Under the pieces are notes generated by a model that was given only the letters and a program-made list of their open reading frames with translations, did not search any database and was not told the origin of the DNA. From positions 1,984,001-2,048,000 of the forward strand of contig NZ_JQCR01000003.1 in NCBI RefSeq assembly GCF_000757885.1: 64,000 bases of DNA, written 5' to 3'. The translations under genes were made by a program, and so were the position numbers. This document shows positions 17,372 through 25,966 of this stretch, piece after piece. Within the stretch, counting starts at the first letter, position 1. Every line of letters starts with the position of its first letter. This DNA comes from Paenibacillus wynnii. GTDB lineage: Bacteria; Bacillota; Bacilli; Paenibacillales; Paenibacillaceae.

Positions 17372-17479
17372 CCTCCCCTATTCATAAATTTCCCCATATT
17401 AAGAATGCCCTCGGAAAGATTACTCCTCCTCGACAACATTCTTAATGAAAATATATGGGATTTTAATCACCTATGCGAA

Positions 17480-18112
17480 TCAAGACTTAAAAATCAAATA
17501 AGGCGTTACCCAGCGCATCATAGCCGGCGTTACCCAAGTTTCAAAGGAAGAAACACCTAAAATTAGTAAGGCCATAGACAAGGACAACATCGTATACATG
17601 GCAAAGGGGCGATTAACCGAAGGTCGGCGTTGCCCTAACACCCGGCTGCGGATCATTTGCAAGGAGAATGCGATGGCTGCAGCACTGCAAACCAGCAGTG
17701 CCGGAATCAGTACTAAGTTGTGCGGGGCCACGGAAACAAGGGCAAACAGCATGCCGTGCCAGGAATATTGGGCAACCAGAGTGCCGACGGTAAAGCCGAT
17801 TAGTACTCCTTTTAGAAAATCAAGAATCAGAATGCCTGGCAACCCAATTACGGAAAGTCCTAGAATCCAAATAAGCCCTATCCATTTCAGATGAAGGACA
17901 GCGATGGCCCAGAATGATCCCGTGTCGGCAGGAAGCACCTGCTGATCTACTGTAACAAAGAAGCTACCCAAGTACTCACCTAAGTCCTGCTGCTGATCCA
18001 ACGTCAATGCGCTGACAATAAGAGCACCGAAAATAACCCCTACCAGGAATAAAACAGCAACAAAAATATACAACGGTGTCTGTTCCTTAATCATCAGTCG
18101 GATATTTCGCAT
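17480..18112 (-). CDS. spoIIM: Stage II sporulation protein M
   Basis: A 210-residue integral membrane protein with about five hydrophobic segments (near residues 13-35, 68-98, 104-122, 128-150, 180-198), the SpoIIM/DUF95 arrangement, close to 214 residues in B. subtilis. It acts with SpoIID and SpoIIP in the DMP peptidoglycan-degrading machine that drives engulfment. It follows fur in B. subtilis too, but here IS elements lie between. GGAGAACG precedes the ATG. A candidate sigma-E promoter is directly upstream. Confidence 0.93.
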   Translation of the reverse strand: MRNIRLMIKEQTPLYIFVAVLFLVGVIFGALIVSALTLDQQQDLGEYLGSFFVTVDQQVLPADTGSFWAIAVLHLKWIGLIWILGLSVIGLPGILILDFLKGVLIGFTVGTLVAQYSWHGMLFALVSVAPHNLVLIPALLVCSAAAIAFSLQMIRSRVLGQRRPSVNRPFAMYTMLSLSMALLILGVSSFETWVTPAMMRWVTPYLIFKS

Positions 18113-18144
18113 CTCGGACGTTCTCCTTTACGGTCACATGTTAC

Positions 18145-18174
18145 ACCATATGAAGAAACGACCCAATCTATGAC
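18145..18174 (-). promoter_or_regulatory. Candidate sigma-E promoter of spoIIM
   Basis: On the minus strand GTCATAGA (18167-18174), a 14-base spacer and CATATGGT (18145-18152) resemble the sigma-E -35 and CATACAAT-type -10 elements. The -35 overlaps the stop of the upstream endonuclease Q gene. Sigma-E control of spoIIM is known in B. subtilis. Confidence 0.4.
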
Positions 18175-19385
18175 TTGTCCTTTTGTGGACTCCCCTGCTG
18201 AACCACTTTGCCGTATGTCCCACCGCCACCTACCGAAAGCTCAAGTACACCGGTACGGGCAGCTATGATTTTGGAAGCTAAATCTTGGCCTGCTACGGCA
18301 GCAATCTCTTCTTCACCAGCATTATGGATAATGTTCATCTCAGTGCCAAAAGCTTGTAAAAGAACATTCATCTTCGCTTTTCCTAGCCCCGGTATGAAAT
18401 CTAGCGGCACTTGATAATGGTAAGGTGGTCGGTGAGCAGGCACATGGGGCACCTCTCTGTCAGCGATATGAAGAATCCGGTCTAAAACCCCTTGCACTAA
18501 CTTAGGGCTGCCGCAATAAGGACAACGATCCGAGGTGGCAACATCCTCATCAATAATGCTGCCGCAGCCGCTGCAGTAAGTCCGGTGATATTTCCCCAGT
18601 CGGGGATTAAGACCGAAGTTGGCTGCTACCCTGCGTCCATCTTTACGTTCAAGCGCCAGCCGTAATTCATGGAAGGAGGGTTCCACCAGCTCCATAACAT
18701 TATATTCACGGCCCATTTTCCCCAATGAATGTGCGTCCGAATTGGTCAGGAAGGTATACCGGTCAAGCTCACTGATATATCCGGCCATTTCCGAATCTGC
18801 ACTTAACCCAAGCTCAACGGCTGCAATCCGCTCCAAGTCAAATAGTTCAGCCATTTGATCTGTGGCACAGCCGTACAAACCTTTATGGGGAGTGAAGATA
18901 TGGGCAGGAATTAGAAGGCCGCCTCTTCCAGTGATCTCATCCTGCAATTCACGCGCCGGAGCGTATAAACGTTGAGAGCTTAAAGTTATATTCCGCATAT
19001 GACGGCTCATCCAAGCGCTAAAATCCATCATCGTATTCAGGTTCGGCATGAAAGCCAGTACATGGCATTCCTTCCGTCCCGGTTCACGAATCTCTATCTC
19101 CGCTCCCAGCACAATCGTCGTTCCCCGGTAAGATATCCCCCCGCCCTTAGCTTCCGTCATTTCTCCGGAATCCAGACTATCCAAGATATCTTGCTGAACC
19201 GGAGGTGAATGGCTGTCTATAATGCCAATGAGTTCTATCCCCTTGCGCTCTGCCGCCTCTTTCGCGATGCCTGCAAAGGTAAGATCTCGACTCCCGCTGA
19301 TTTTGACCGACTGTCCGTTGGAGGCTTTGCCAATATGAACATGTAGGTCACAATAGCAGCTTTTCAGCTCCTGTTCTAATGCCAT
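18168..19385 (-). CDS. Endonuclease Q (EndoQ) family protein, PHP domain
   Basis: About 405 residues. An N-terminal PHP-type metal-dependent hydrolase domain starts with CDLHVHIG and includes GIIDSH and PAHIFTPHKGLYG, followed by a zinc-ribbon (YCSGCGS...CPYCGS) and a helix-hairpin-helix-like C-terminal part (DFIPGLGKAKMNVLL). EndoQ nicks DNA 5' of deaminated bases such as hypoxanthine and uracil. This is the B. subtilis YqxK position, between spoIIM and nudF. I use ATG 19385, which overlaps the end of nudF by ten bases; a TTG at 19412 is an alternative. Confidence 0.85.
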   Translation of the reverse strand: MALEQELKSCYCDLHVHIGKASNGQSVKISGSRDLTFAGIAKEAAERKGIELIGIIDSHSPPVQQDILDSLDSGEMTEAKGGGISYRGTTIVLGAEIEIREPGRKECHVLAFMPNLNTMMDFSAWMSRHMRNITLSSQRLYAPARELQDEITGRGGLLIPAHIFTPHKGLYGCATDQMAELFDLERIAAVELGLSADSEMAGYISELDRYTFLTNSDAHSLGKMGREYNVMELVEPSFHELRLALERKDGRRVAANFGLNPRLGKYHRTYCSGCGSIIDEDVATSDRCPYCGSPKLVQGVLDRILHIADREVPHVPAHRPPYHYQVPLDFIPGLGKAKMNVLLQAFGTEMNIIHNAGEEEIAAVAGQDLASKIIAARTGVLELSVGGGGTYGKVVQQGSPQKDKS

Positions 19386-19948
19386 TGTCCGGTCAACGTA
19401 TAGAGATGCCAAGCGTATACCGCCATCATGGTTTTTGCGTCAGCAATCCGTCCGTTCTCGATATATTGATAAGCTTCTTCCAGCGTTAGCTCAGAAACCT
19501 CCAGAAATTCATCCTCATCCAGCGCCATCTCGCCGGGTTGAGCATTCTCCGTTACGTACAAATGAATAATTTCGTCGGCAAAACCCGGTGAAGTATAGAA
19601 CGATTTCAGAAGAAACAGTTCTCCACTATGAAAGCCAGTCTCTTCTTGAAGCTCTCGTTCAGCTGCATATTGAGGGTCTTCGCCTGGATCCAGCTTCCCT
19701 GCCGGAATTTCAACCTCAGTTCGTTGCATAGGCTGGCGATACTGTTCAACCACCAGCATTTTATTGTTGTTCAATGCGAGTACCGCTACGGCTCCAGGAT
19801 GTTTCACGACCTCCCGAGTGGCTGTGTTGCCGTCGGGTAGACGTACGGTATCCACTTGAAGAGTAATGATCTTTCCATTGAAAATTGGCTCCGTGGACAA
19901 TGTTATTTCGTCTAGAGCAGGGTTGGATTTGATTTCTTGTTTATTCAT
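19376..19948 (-). CDS. nudF: ADP-ribose pyrophosphatase (NUDIX hydrolase)
   Basis: A 190-residue NUDIX hydrolase. The complete NUDIX box spans residues 84-106: Gly84, Glu90, Arg98-Glu99, Glu102-Glu103, Gly105. EQYRQPM just before the box and the position next to a mciZ-like gene match B. subtilis NudF (YqkG), which hydrolyses ADP-ribose to AMP and ribose-5-phosphate. AAAGGAG precedes the ATG. It overlaps endonuclease Q and is probably in one transcript with it. Confidence 0.9.
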   Translation of the reverse strand: MNKQEIKSNPALDEITLSTEPIFNGKIITLQVDTVRLPDGNTATREVVKHPGAVAVLALNNNKMLVVEQYRQPMQRTEVEIPAGKLDPGEDPQYAAERELQEETGFHSGELFLLKSFYTSPGFADEIIHLYVTENAQPGEMALDEDEFLEVSELTLEEAYQYIENGRIADAKTMMAVYAWHLYTLTGQWH

Positions 19949-20023
19949 TTACTTTGGTCTCCTTTGGCTCAGTTCTGCATACGGTGTATTATAGCAAACT
20001 TAACTGGAAAGAAGGAATCGTCT

Positions 20024-20248
20024 ATGAATGACCTCTTCAGCCGTACAAGCTCCTCCGCTCTAATTATGGTAGGCAAACCCAATCAGGTTAAAGCGGCACT
20101 GGCTATGTGGATGCAACAATATGGCCGTGACATGCCTCTGGCTTATGTTCTGTCATTACAAAGTACTCATTCGTCCCAAATAAAATATAAAGAGCTCTCC
20201 CCAGAGATCGACACATCCGGGGATAGCTCTTCAGTATGCACTTTATAG
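20024..20248 (+). CDS. mciZ: MciZ-like inhibitor of Z-ring formation (extended)
   Basis: A 74-residue protein whose first half (LIMVGKPNQVKAALAMWMQQ, then YGRDMPLAYVL) follows the pattern of B. subtilis MciZ (40 residues, GVVLVGK...LKEYGRTFQYVKDWI). MciZ caps FtsZ filaments in the mother cell during sporulation. The gene lies divergent from nudF, as I recall for mciZ. AAGGA precedes ATG 20024, and CATACGGT at 19978-19985 could be a sigma-E -10, though no good -35 is visible. The last 20 or so residues are encoded over a terminator hairpin of the convergent gene and may be unimportant. Identification by pattern only. Confidence 0.6.
   Translation: MNDLFSRTSSSALIMVGKPNQVKAALAMWMQQYGRDMPLAYVLSLQSTHSSQIKYKELSPEIDTSGDSSSVCTL
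20178..20232 (-). terminator. Terminator of the M20 peptidase gene
   Basis: AGAGCTCTCCCC (20191-20202) pairs with GGGGATAGCTCT (20219-20230), 11 of 12 positions. On the minus strand the stem is followed by TTTATATTTTA. The hairpin lies inside the 3' part of the mciZ-like frame. Confidence 0.8.
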
Positions 20249-20249
20249 A

Positions 20250-21377
20250 TTAACCTTTTACACTTTCCTTAATAATCGCTACAACTATTTCAGCCGCTTT
20301 AACAATATCCTGGGCTTTGATTCGTTCCTTGGTTGTATGAATATGCTCATACCCAATCGCCAGATTCACAGTTGGAATCTTAAGACCATTGAACACATTG
20401 GCATCACTGCCTCCGCCTGAATGAAACAACCGTGGAGTTAGACCTATAGACTTAATGGCCCGATCTGCAAGCTGAACCACAGGATCATGTTCGTTGAAGC
20501 TGAAAGCCGGATAGATGATTTCACTGCGGAATTCACATTCTGCTCCATACTCGCGTACGGTTGTCTCAAGGGCTTCACGCATTTGCGCTATCTGCAGATC
20601 TACTTTTTCTTGAACAATACTACGCGCTTCAGCATCCAGTTGCACATGATCGCACACGATGTTAGTGGGGCCTCCACCAGCGAATTTGCCGATATTGGCC
20701 GTTGTTTCACTATCAATGCGTCCCAGCTTCATGGCCGCGATTGCCTTGCTGGCCACTTGAATCGCACTGATACCATCTTCAGGATTAACACCTGCATGAG
20801 CGGACTTGCCAAAGATTTGCATGGTGACCTTGGCCTGCGTAGGTGCTGCCACTGCGATCGCACCAACCTCACCGTTAGAATCCAGCGCATATCCCATGTC
20901 GGCATCCAGATACTTCGGCTCCATCGCTCTTGCCCCTAACAGCCCCGACTCTTCACCTGCTGTAATCACGAATTGAATTTGTCCATGAGGAAGCTTCTGC
21001 TCCTGAATCACTCGGATGGCTTCGAATAAAGCAGCTAATCCTGCTTTATCATCTGCTCCAAGGATCGTACTACCGTCACTGGTAATCCAACCGTCTTCTC
21101 CAAGAGTTGGCTTGATCCCCTGTCCAGGAACAACGGTATCCATATGGCAGGTGAACAGAAGCTTCTGAGTATCTCCGCCATTCTCCGCAGGCCAAGTGAT
21201 GAACAAGTTCCCAGCACCGTGGCCCGTTCTTTCCTGGGAATCATCTTCAATGACTTCCAGTCCAAGGGCATTGAATTTCTTCGTCAGAACATCCGCAATT
21301 TCTCGTTCATTTCTTGTCTCGCTATCAATACGGACAAGCTCCATAAATTCCTGAATCAATCGGTCTTGTATAATCAA
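20250..21377 (-). CDS. M20-family metallopeptidase (peptidase T-like, YqjE-like)
   Basis: A 375-residue two-zinc exopeptidase. Metal ligands are seen in TCHMDTVVPG (His78, Asp80), ILGADDKAG, ITAGEESGLLG and the C-terminal HSGGGSDANVF plus GYEHIHT. The sequence is of the peptidase T-like/YqjE type that cleaves tripeptides or small peptides in the cytosol. The start is a TTG with GAGGGAAG upstream. It is divergent from the Prli42-like gene and ends at its own terminator. Confidence 0.88.
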   Translation of the reverse strand: MIIQDRLIQEFMELVRIDSETRNEREIADVLTKKFNALGLEVIEDDSQERTGHGAGNLFITWPAENGGDTQKLLFTCHMDTVVPGQGIKPTLGEDGWITSDGSTILGADDKAGLAALFEAIRVIQEQKLPHGQIQFVITAGEESGLLGARAMEPKYLDADMGYALDSNGEVGAIAVAAPTQAKVTMQIFGKSAHAGVNPEDGISAIQVASKAIAAMKLGRIDSETTANIGKFAGGGPTNIVCDHVQLDAEARSIVQEKVDLQIAQMREALETTVREYGAECEFRSEIIYPAFSFNEHDPVVQLADRAIKSIGLTPRLFHSGGGSDANVFNGLKIPTVNLAIGYEHIHTTKERIKAQDIVKAAEIVVAIIKESVKG

Positions 21378-21473
21378 TGGACTTCCCTCTCTCTCATGGA
21401 TACGTTACAATAGTTGTACTGCGTTAATAAATGCTTATGTCTATAACTTAAACTAATTCCAAAGGAGTCACTC

Positions 21474-21575
21474 ATGCAACGTAAAAAATGGTTTCGCATA
21501 CTCATTTACGTGATGCTGATCGCCATGATCGCTTCTACTCTGCTTATTGTGATCGAGCCGTTCCTTGTAGGTTAA
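21474..21575 (+). CDS. Prli42-like stressosome-associated microprotein
   Basis: A 33-residue single-pass membrane protein, MQRKKWFRILIYVMLIAMIA followed by STLLIVIEPFLVG. The basic N-terminus and one hydrophobic helix match Prli42, the Listeria miniprotein that anchors the stressosome to the membrane and whose homologues occur across Firmicutes. AAAGGAG lies seven bases before the ATG, and a terminator follows 14 bases after the stop, so the gene is a compact independent unit. Assignment rests on size and pattern. Confidence 0.7.
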   Translation: MQRKKWFRILIYVMLIAMIASTLLIVIEPFLVG

Positions 21576-21587
21576 AGCTACAAGCTA

Positions 21588-21622
21588 ATAATAGCAGCCC
21601 GGAGTATCCAGGCTGCTATTTG
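21588..21622. terminator. Bidirectional terminator, Prli42-like gene / lipB
   Basis: AATAGCAGCC (21590-21599) pairs with GGCTGCTATT (21611-21620), flanked by AT-rich tracts on both sides. Confidence 0.85.
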
Positions 21623-21627
21623 TTATG

Positions 21628-22326
21628 TTAAGAATCACCGAGTATTTCCTCATAACCAAATCGACTCAGAAAATATGGGATTAGTTCCTGGGCAATCTTT
21701 TCGATATCCAGGCTTTTTCCTGTACACTCCTCTAATGAAGTTACACCATACTGGGCAATACCACAGGGAATAATGCCTTGGAAACCTTTTTCAGATATGC
21801 CTGCACTGATATTAAAGGCAAAACCGTGACTGGTAACGAATCCTTTGCGGAACCGGCTTTTGTTAAACTTAATTCCGATCGCACAGATCTTCTTATCACC
21901 AACCCAAACTCCCGTGTATTCCGGCTTGCGATCACCTTCGATACCGTAGGATGCCAGATAATCTATAATAACCTGTTCAAGGTCACGCAGATATCCGTGC
22001 AGATTCACCTTGCCATCTTCCCCAATCCGCAATAGTGGATAGCCCACCAGCTGACCCGGTCCATGATATGTAATATCTCCTCCGCGATCAATTTCAAACA
22101 ACGCAATACCTTGTTCTTTGAGCTGCTCGCTATTAAGGAGGAGATGCTCGGGATGGTTCTGTGAACCAATCGTATACGTAGGCGGATGCTGCAAAAGGAT
22201 GAGTCTCTCCGGCCCGTCACCCGCATCAATAGCCTGTACAGCTTCTTTTTGCAGCTCCCAGGCCTTGCCGTATTCCATCAAAGGGGTATACGAAATGGCC
22301 AGCTTACGTCCGTTCGTGATGATCAT
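21628..22326 (-). CDS. lipB: Lipoyl(octanoyl) transferase LipB
   Basis: A 232-residue octanoyl-[ACP]:protein transferase, the first step of lipoate biosynthesis on E2 and GcvH proteins. RGGDITYHGPGQLVGYPLL is the family signature, TSHGFAFNI carries a conserved segment near the catalytic Lys, and the acyl-thioester Cys is in GIIPCGI. It follows the branched-chain dehydrogenase E2 gene by 49 bases, whose lipoyl domain would be a substrate. B. subtilis uses LipM/LipL instead, so LipB is a lineage difference. Confidence 0.93.
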   Translation of the reverse strand: MIITNGRKLAISYTPLMEYGKAWELQKEAVQAIDAGDGPERLILLQHPPTYTIGSQNHPEHLLLNSEQLKEQGIALFEIDRGGDITYHGPGQLVGYPLLRIGEDGKVNLHGYLRDLEQVIIDYLASYGIEGDRKPEYTGVWVGDKKICAIGIKFNKSRFRKGFVTSHGFAFNISAGISEKGFQGIIPCGIAQYGVTSLEECTGKSLDIEKIAQELIPYFLSRFGYEEILGDS

Positions 22327-22375
22327 GCCTATACATCCCCTTTTCCCGAGTTATCTTACCTTGCTTCCAGTTGAT

Positions 22376-23770
22376 TTAGTACAGCTTGGTTTCTGGTGTA
22401 TAGCCTTCCACATTTTCCTTAACCCTTTGCAGGAATCGTCCGCTTATAACTCCATCCAGAATCCGGTGATCCAGAGACAGACAGATATTAGCCATGGAAC
22501 GCACAGCGATCATATCGTTAATAACTACAGGCCTCTTCACAATAGACTCGAAGGTAACAATCGCCGCTTGGGGATAGTTAATGATTGGATAAGAAAGAAT
22601 GGAACCAAAGGATCCTGTATTATTGACAGTAAATGTTCCGCCCTGCATATCATCTAGACGCAGCTTGCCCTCACGAGTCTTAAATGCAAGTTCATCAATC
22701 TCGCGTGCTAACCCAGCTACATTCTTCTGATCAGCATTCTTAATGACAGGGGTCATTACCGAGTCCTCGGTACCTACTGCAAGGGATATATTAATATCAC
22801 GTTTAACGATAATTTTATCAACAGCCCAGACAGAGTTCATAATTGGATAGTCTTTAATGGCACTCACAACAGCCTTCATTAAAAAGGCAAGATAAGTAAG
22901 ATTAATGCCCTCTTTGCGCTTGAACTCATCCTTAAGCTTGTTCCGAAGCATAACCAGATTCGTGACATCCACTTCAATCATAGTCCAAGCATGTGGAATT
23001 TCGGTGACACTTTGACGCATCCGCGATGCGATGGTGTTGCGAATCGGCGTTACATCTATTAAATACTCTGAGCTGCTGCCTCGGCCGCCTTCTACCTCAA
23101 TGGTTGGGATACGCGGGGACTCGCTGAAATGAAGGCCGGAATTCCGCACAGGCTGAATATCCTCTTCCATCTCTGGCAGTATTGCCCGGACGATCTCTTC
23201 CTGCTTGGCTGCCGGTTCCAATTTCTGCATGGGAACACTCGGAGCGGATCCGCCGGCAGCAAGATAGGCCAACACATCCTTACGGGTGATACGACCTCCA
23301 TTACCTGTACCGGATACAGCTTTGAGATCAATTTGGTGTTCCGCCGCCAGCGTCTGTACAGCGGGAGAATACCGGGAACGCATTGGAGCATCGGCATCTG
23401 CACCTTGACTCACTGCCCTCACTCCCGAACCCTGTGGTACAGCTTGACCGTTGATTGCAGTAGAAGGACTTGATGTAGCTTGTTGAACCGCAGGATCGAC
23501 TGTATTCGAAGGGGCTACAGGCACAACGATTTGACAGATCACTTCACCTACATTAACCGTCTGGCCTTCCTCAGCCAAAAGTTCTCCCATAATTCCATCG
23601 ATTGTGGAAGGAAGCTCTGCATTTACTTTATCTGTAATGACCTCACACAACGGCTCATATTGTTCCACCGGGTCACCCGGTTTTTTCAGCCATTTGCCGA
23701 TCGTAGCTGATACCAGAGACTCTGCCAGCTGAGGCATGGTCACATCGATCAACTTTTGGTTGTCAGACAT
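22376..23770 (-). CDS. bkdB: Branched-chain 2-oxoacid dehydrogenase E2 (dihydrolipoamide acyltransferase)
   Basis: A 464-residue acyltransferase. The lipoyl domain is at residues 1-80 with the lipoylated Lys48 in EVITDKVNAE. A proline/alanine/serine-rich linker follows, then the E3-binding domain (about 132-168, YSPAVQTLAAEH, GRITRKDVLAYL). The catalytic domain ends with SLDHRILDGV (HRxxDG active site). It transfers branched acyl groups to CoA for branched-chain fatty acid synthesis. The order lpd-E1alpha-E1beta-E2 is that of bkd operons. AAGGAG precedes ATG. Confidence 0.93.
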   Translation of the reverse strand: MSDNQKLIDVTMPQLAESLVSATIGKWLKKPGDPVEQYEPLCEVITDKVNAELPSTIDGIMGELLAEEGQTVNVGEVICQIVVPVAPSNTVDPAVQQATSSPSTAINGQAVPQGSGVRAVSQGADADAPMRSRYSPAVQTLAAEHQIDLKAVSGTGNGGRITRKDVLAYLAAGGSAPSVPMQKLEPAAKQEEIVRAILPEMEEDIQPVRNSGLHFSESPRIPTIEVEGGRGSSSEYLIDVTPIRNTIASRMRQSVTEIPHAWTMIEVDVTNLVMLRNKLKDEFKRKEGINLTYLAFLMKAVVSAIKDYPIMNSVWAVDKIIVKRDINISLAVGTEDSVMTPVIKNADQKNVAGLAREIDELAFKTREGKLRLDDMQGGTFTVNNTGSFGSILSYPIINYPQAAIVTFESIVKRPVVINDMIAVRSMANICLSLDHRILDGVISGRFLQRVKENVEGYTPETKLY

Positions 23771-23803
23771 AATTTCACTCCTTAAAGGTTATACGATAAA
23801 GTC

Positions 23804-24790
23804 CTAGTATTGGGCCAGCCGAAGCATTTCCGCCTTTACCTTATCTTTGCTAAGCATAAAGAACTTCTCCATCGGCGGACTGATCGGCATCGCCGGCACA
23901 TCAGGACCACAGAGACGGAAGATGGGTGCGTCCAATTCGAACAGGCAATGTTCGGCAATAATCGCTGCTACTTCCCCGCCTATGCCCCCTGTTTTGTTAT
24001 CCTCATGCACTATAAGGACCTTCCCGGTCTGGCGTGCGGCAGCAATTATAGCTTCACGGTCAAGTGGCTGCAGTGTACGCAGATCCAGAATGTGAGCGGT
24101 AATGCCCTCCTCACGCTCCAGCTCTTCCGCAGCCTGCATGGCAAAATGCAGAGGCAGACTATAACCGATAACCGTAATGTCGCTTCCTTCACGAAGCAGG
24201 TTTGCTTCACCGATAGGTACTGTATAATCTCCTTCGGGCACATCTCCCTTGATCAATTTGTAGCATTTCTTATTCTCGAAGAACAAGACCGGATCAGGAT
24301 CACGTACAGCTGATTTCAAGAGACCTTTGGCATCAGCTGCCGAATAAGGTGCTACAATTTTAAGACCCGGCGTACCAAAGAAGATGGATTCCGGACATTG
24401 GGAGTGATAAAGCCCTCCAAAGATACCTCCACCAATCGGTGCCCGGATAACAATAGGGCAATTCCAGTCGTTATTGGAGCGGTAGCGGATTTTGGCCGCT
24501 TCACTGATAATTTGATTGGTTGCCGGGAGCATGAAATCAGAATACTGCATTTCGGCAATAGGCTTCATTCCGTACATGGCAGCACCAATAGCTACACCGG
24601 CAATAGCCGATTCAGCCAAAGGTGTATCCAGTACACGCTCTGCGCCGAACTGATCCTGAAGTCCCTTGGTGGTTGTGAACACGCCGCCTTTGACCCCGAC
24701 ATCTTCTCCAAGAATAAATACGGATTCATCCCGTTCCATTTCTTCCTTCATTGCCAACCGGATCGCATCAATATATTCCATTATAGCCAT
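23804..24790 (-). CDS. bkdAB: 2-oxoisovalerate dehydrogenase E1 beta subunit
   Basis: A 328-residue E1 beta subunit of the transketolase-like thiamine diphosphate enzymes (pyrimidine-binding domain at the N-terminus, ILGEDVGVKGGVF, and a C-terminal transketolase domain). With the alpha subunit it decarboxylates branched-chain 2-oxoacids. It starts three bases after the alpha subunit stop, with AGGAG inside the end of that gene. Length is typical (327-328). Confidence 0.94.
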   Translation of the reverse strand: MAIMEYIDAIRLAMKEEMERDESVFILGEDVGVKGGVFTTTKGLQDQFGAERVLDTPLAESAIAGVAIGAAMYGMKPIAEMQYSDFMLPATNQIISEAAKIRYRSNNDWNCPIVIRAPIGGGIFGGLYHSQCPESIFFGTPGLKIVAPYSAADAKGLLKSAVRDPDPVLFFENKKCYKLIKGDVPEGDYTVPIGEANLLREGSDITVIGYSLPLHFAMQAAEELEREEGITAHILDLRTLQPLDREAIIAAARQTGKVLIVHEDNKTGGIGGEVAAIIAEHCLFELDAPIFRLCGPDVPAMPISPPMEKFFMLSKDKVKAEMLRLAQY

Positions 24791-24793
24791 ACT

Positions 24794-25819
24794 TTACGCT
24801 CCTCCCTTGGACTCGCTGTACACATGCAGCAGCGTATCTTCCGGTTTCGGGAACGGCGCATTGTCGGCGTATTCAATAGCCTCTTTCAGTTCGAGATTGC
24901 ACTCGGCAATCATATCGCGTTCCTGTTCATCACTCCAGAGTCCCAAGTTGATCAGGTAGTTGCGGAAGCCTGCCACACCGTCTTTTTTCCAGTTTTCGTC
25001 TACTTCCTCTTGCGTACGGTAAGCCAAATCATTATCGGAAGTAGAGTGTGGAGACAGACGATACATCATTGCCTCAATCAATGTTGGGCCTTCACCGGCC
25101 AATGCACGCTCACGCGCTTCTTTTACAACACGGTAGACCTCCAGCGGATCATTTCCATCCACCCGTATTCCTGGAAACCCGTAGCCAAGCGCTCGGTCGC
25201 TAATCTTACCCCCAAGCTGACGATGAGCTGGAATAGAGATCGCGTATTGATTATTCTGACACATGATAATGACGGGGAGCTTGTTCACACCGGCGAAATT
25301 GCAGGCTTCGTGAAAATCCCCTTGGTTACTGGAACCTTCACCAAAGGTAACAAAGGAAACAAACTTTTTCTTCTGCATTTTGGCCGCCAGTGCAAACCCT
25401 ACGGCATGCGGAACTTGCGTAGTCACTGGACTGGATCCGGTAACAATACGCAGTCTCTTACTTCCAAAATGGCCTGGCATCTGCCGACCGCCGCTATTAG
25501 GGTCCTCTGCCTTAGCAAATACCGACAGCATCAGCTCCCGTGTAGTCATACCAACGGATAATACAAATGCATAATCACGATAATAAGGTAAAAAATAATC
25601 ATTCTGGCGGTCCAGCGCAAATGCAGCCGCAACCTGCCCAGCCTCCTGACCAATCCCGGAGACATGGAAATTAATTTTGCCAGCCCGCTGAAGCAGCAGA
25701 CTACGCTCGTCGTATTTACGGGCGAGCAGCATATATCTGTACATGTCTATGACCTGTCCGTCGCTAAGTCCAAGCGCTGTGTGTCTGTTAATGGTTTCTA
25801 CAGTACCTTGTGATTCCAT
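24794..25819 (-). CDS. bkdAA: 2-oxoisovalerate dehydrogenase E1 alpha subunit
   Basis: A 341-residue E1 alpha subunit. The thiamine-diphosphate binding motif appears as GEGSSNQGDFHEA, ending in NNQYAIS, with the SPVTTQVPHAVGFALA region upstream and phosphorylation-loop-like sequence RLSPHSTSDND. AGGAGG precedes the ATG. It lies 147 bases after lpd with no clear terminator, so co-transcription is probable. In contrast to B. subtilis, no ptb, bcd, buk or bkdR gene accompanies the operon in this window. Confidence 0.94.
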   Translation of the reverse strand: MESQGTVETINRHTALGLSDGQVIDMYRYMLLARKYDERSLLLQRAGKINFHVSGIGQEAGQVAAAFALDRQNDYFLPYYRDYAFVLSVGMTTRELMLSVFAKAEDPNSGGRQMPGHFGSKRLRIVTGSSPVTTQVPHAVGFALAAKMQKKKFVSFVTFGEGSSNQGDFHEACNFAGVNKLPVIIMCQNNQYAISIPAHRQLGGKISDRALGYGFPGIRVDGNDPLEVYRVVKEARERALAGEGPTLIEAMMYRLSPHSTSDNDLAYRTQEEVDENWKKDGVAGFRNYLINLGLWSDEQERDMIAECNLELKEAIEYADNAPFPKPEDTLLHVYSESKGGA

Positions 25820-25966
25820 AGAGAGGTACCTCCTTATTCATAAAGCCTCAAGCCTTGTTCCAGCAGAGAAATCCAACGAATGCGGACTTGATCTTAAAAC
25901 CTGGTACTAAGACTTGGCTTGAGTTTATTATAATCCCTTTACAACCAAAAAGAAATGCTCTTTAGC

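Noticed and set aside
24398..25561. Long open frame antisense to the E1 alpha/beta genes
   Set aside because: It runs opposite to two certain genes with conserved motifs, has no ribosome binding site and no recognisable protein pattern. It is a shadow of codon use in the real genes.
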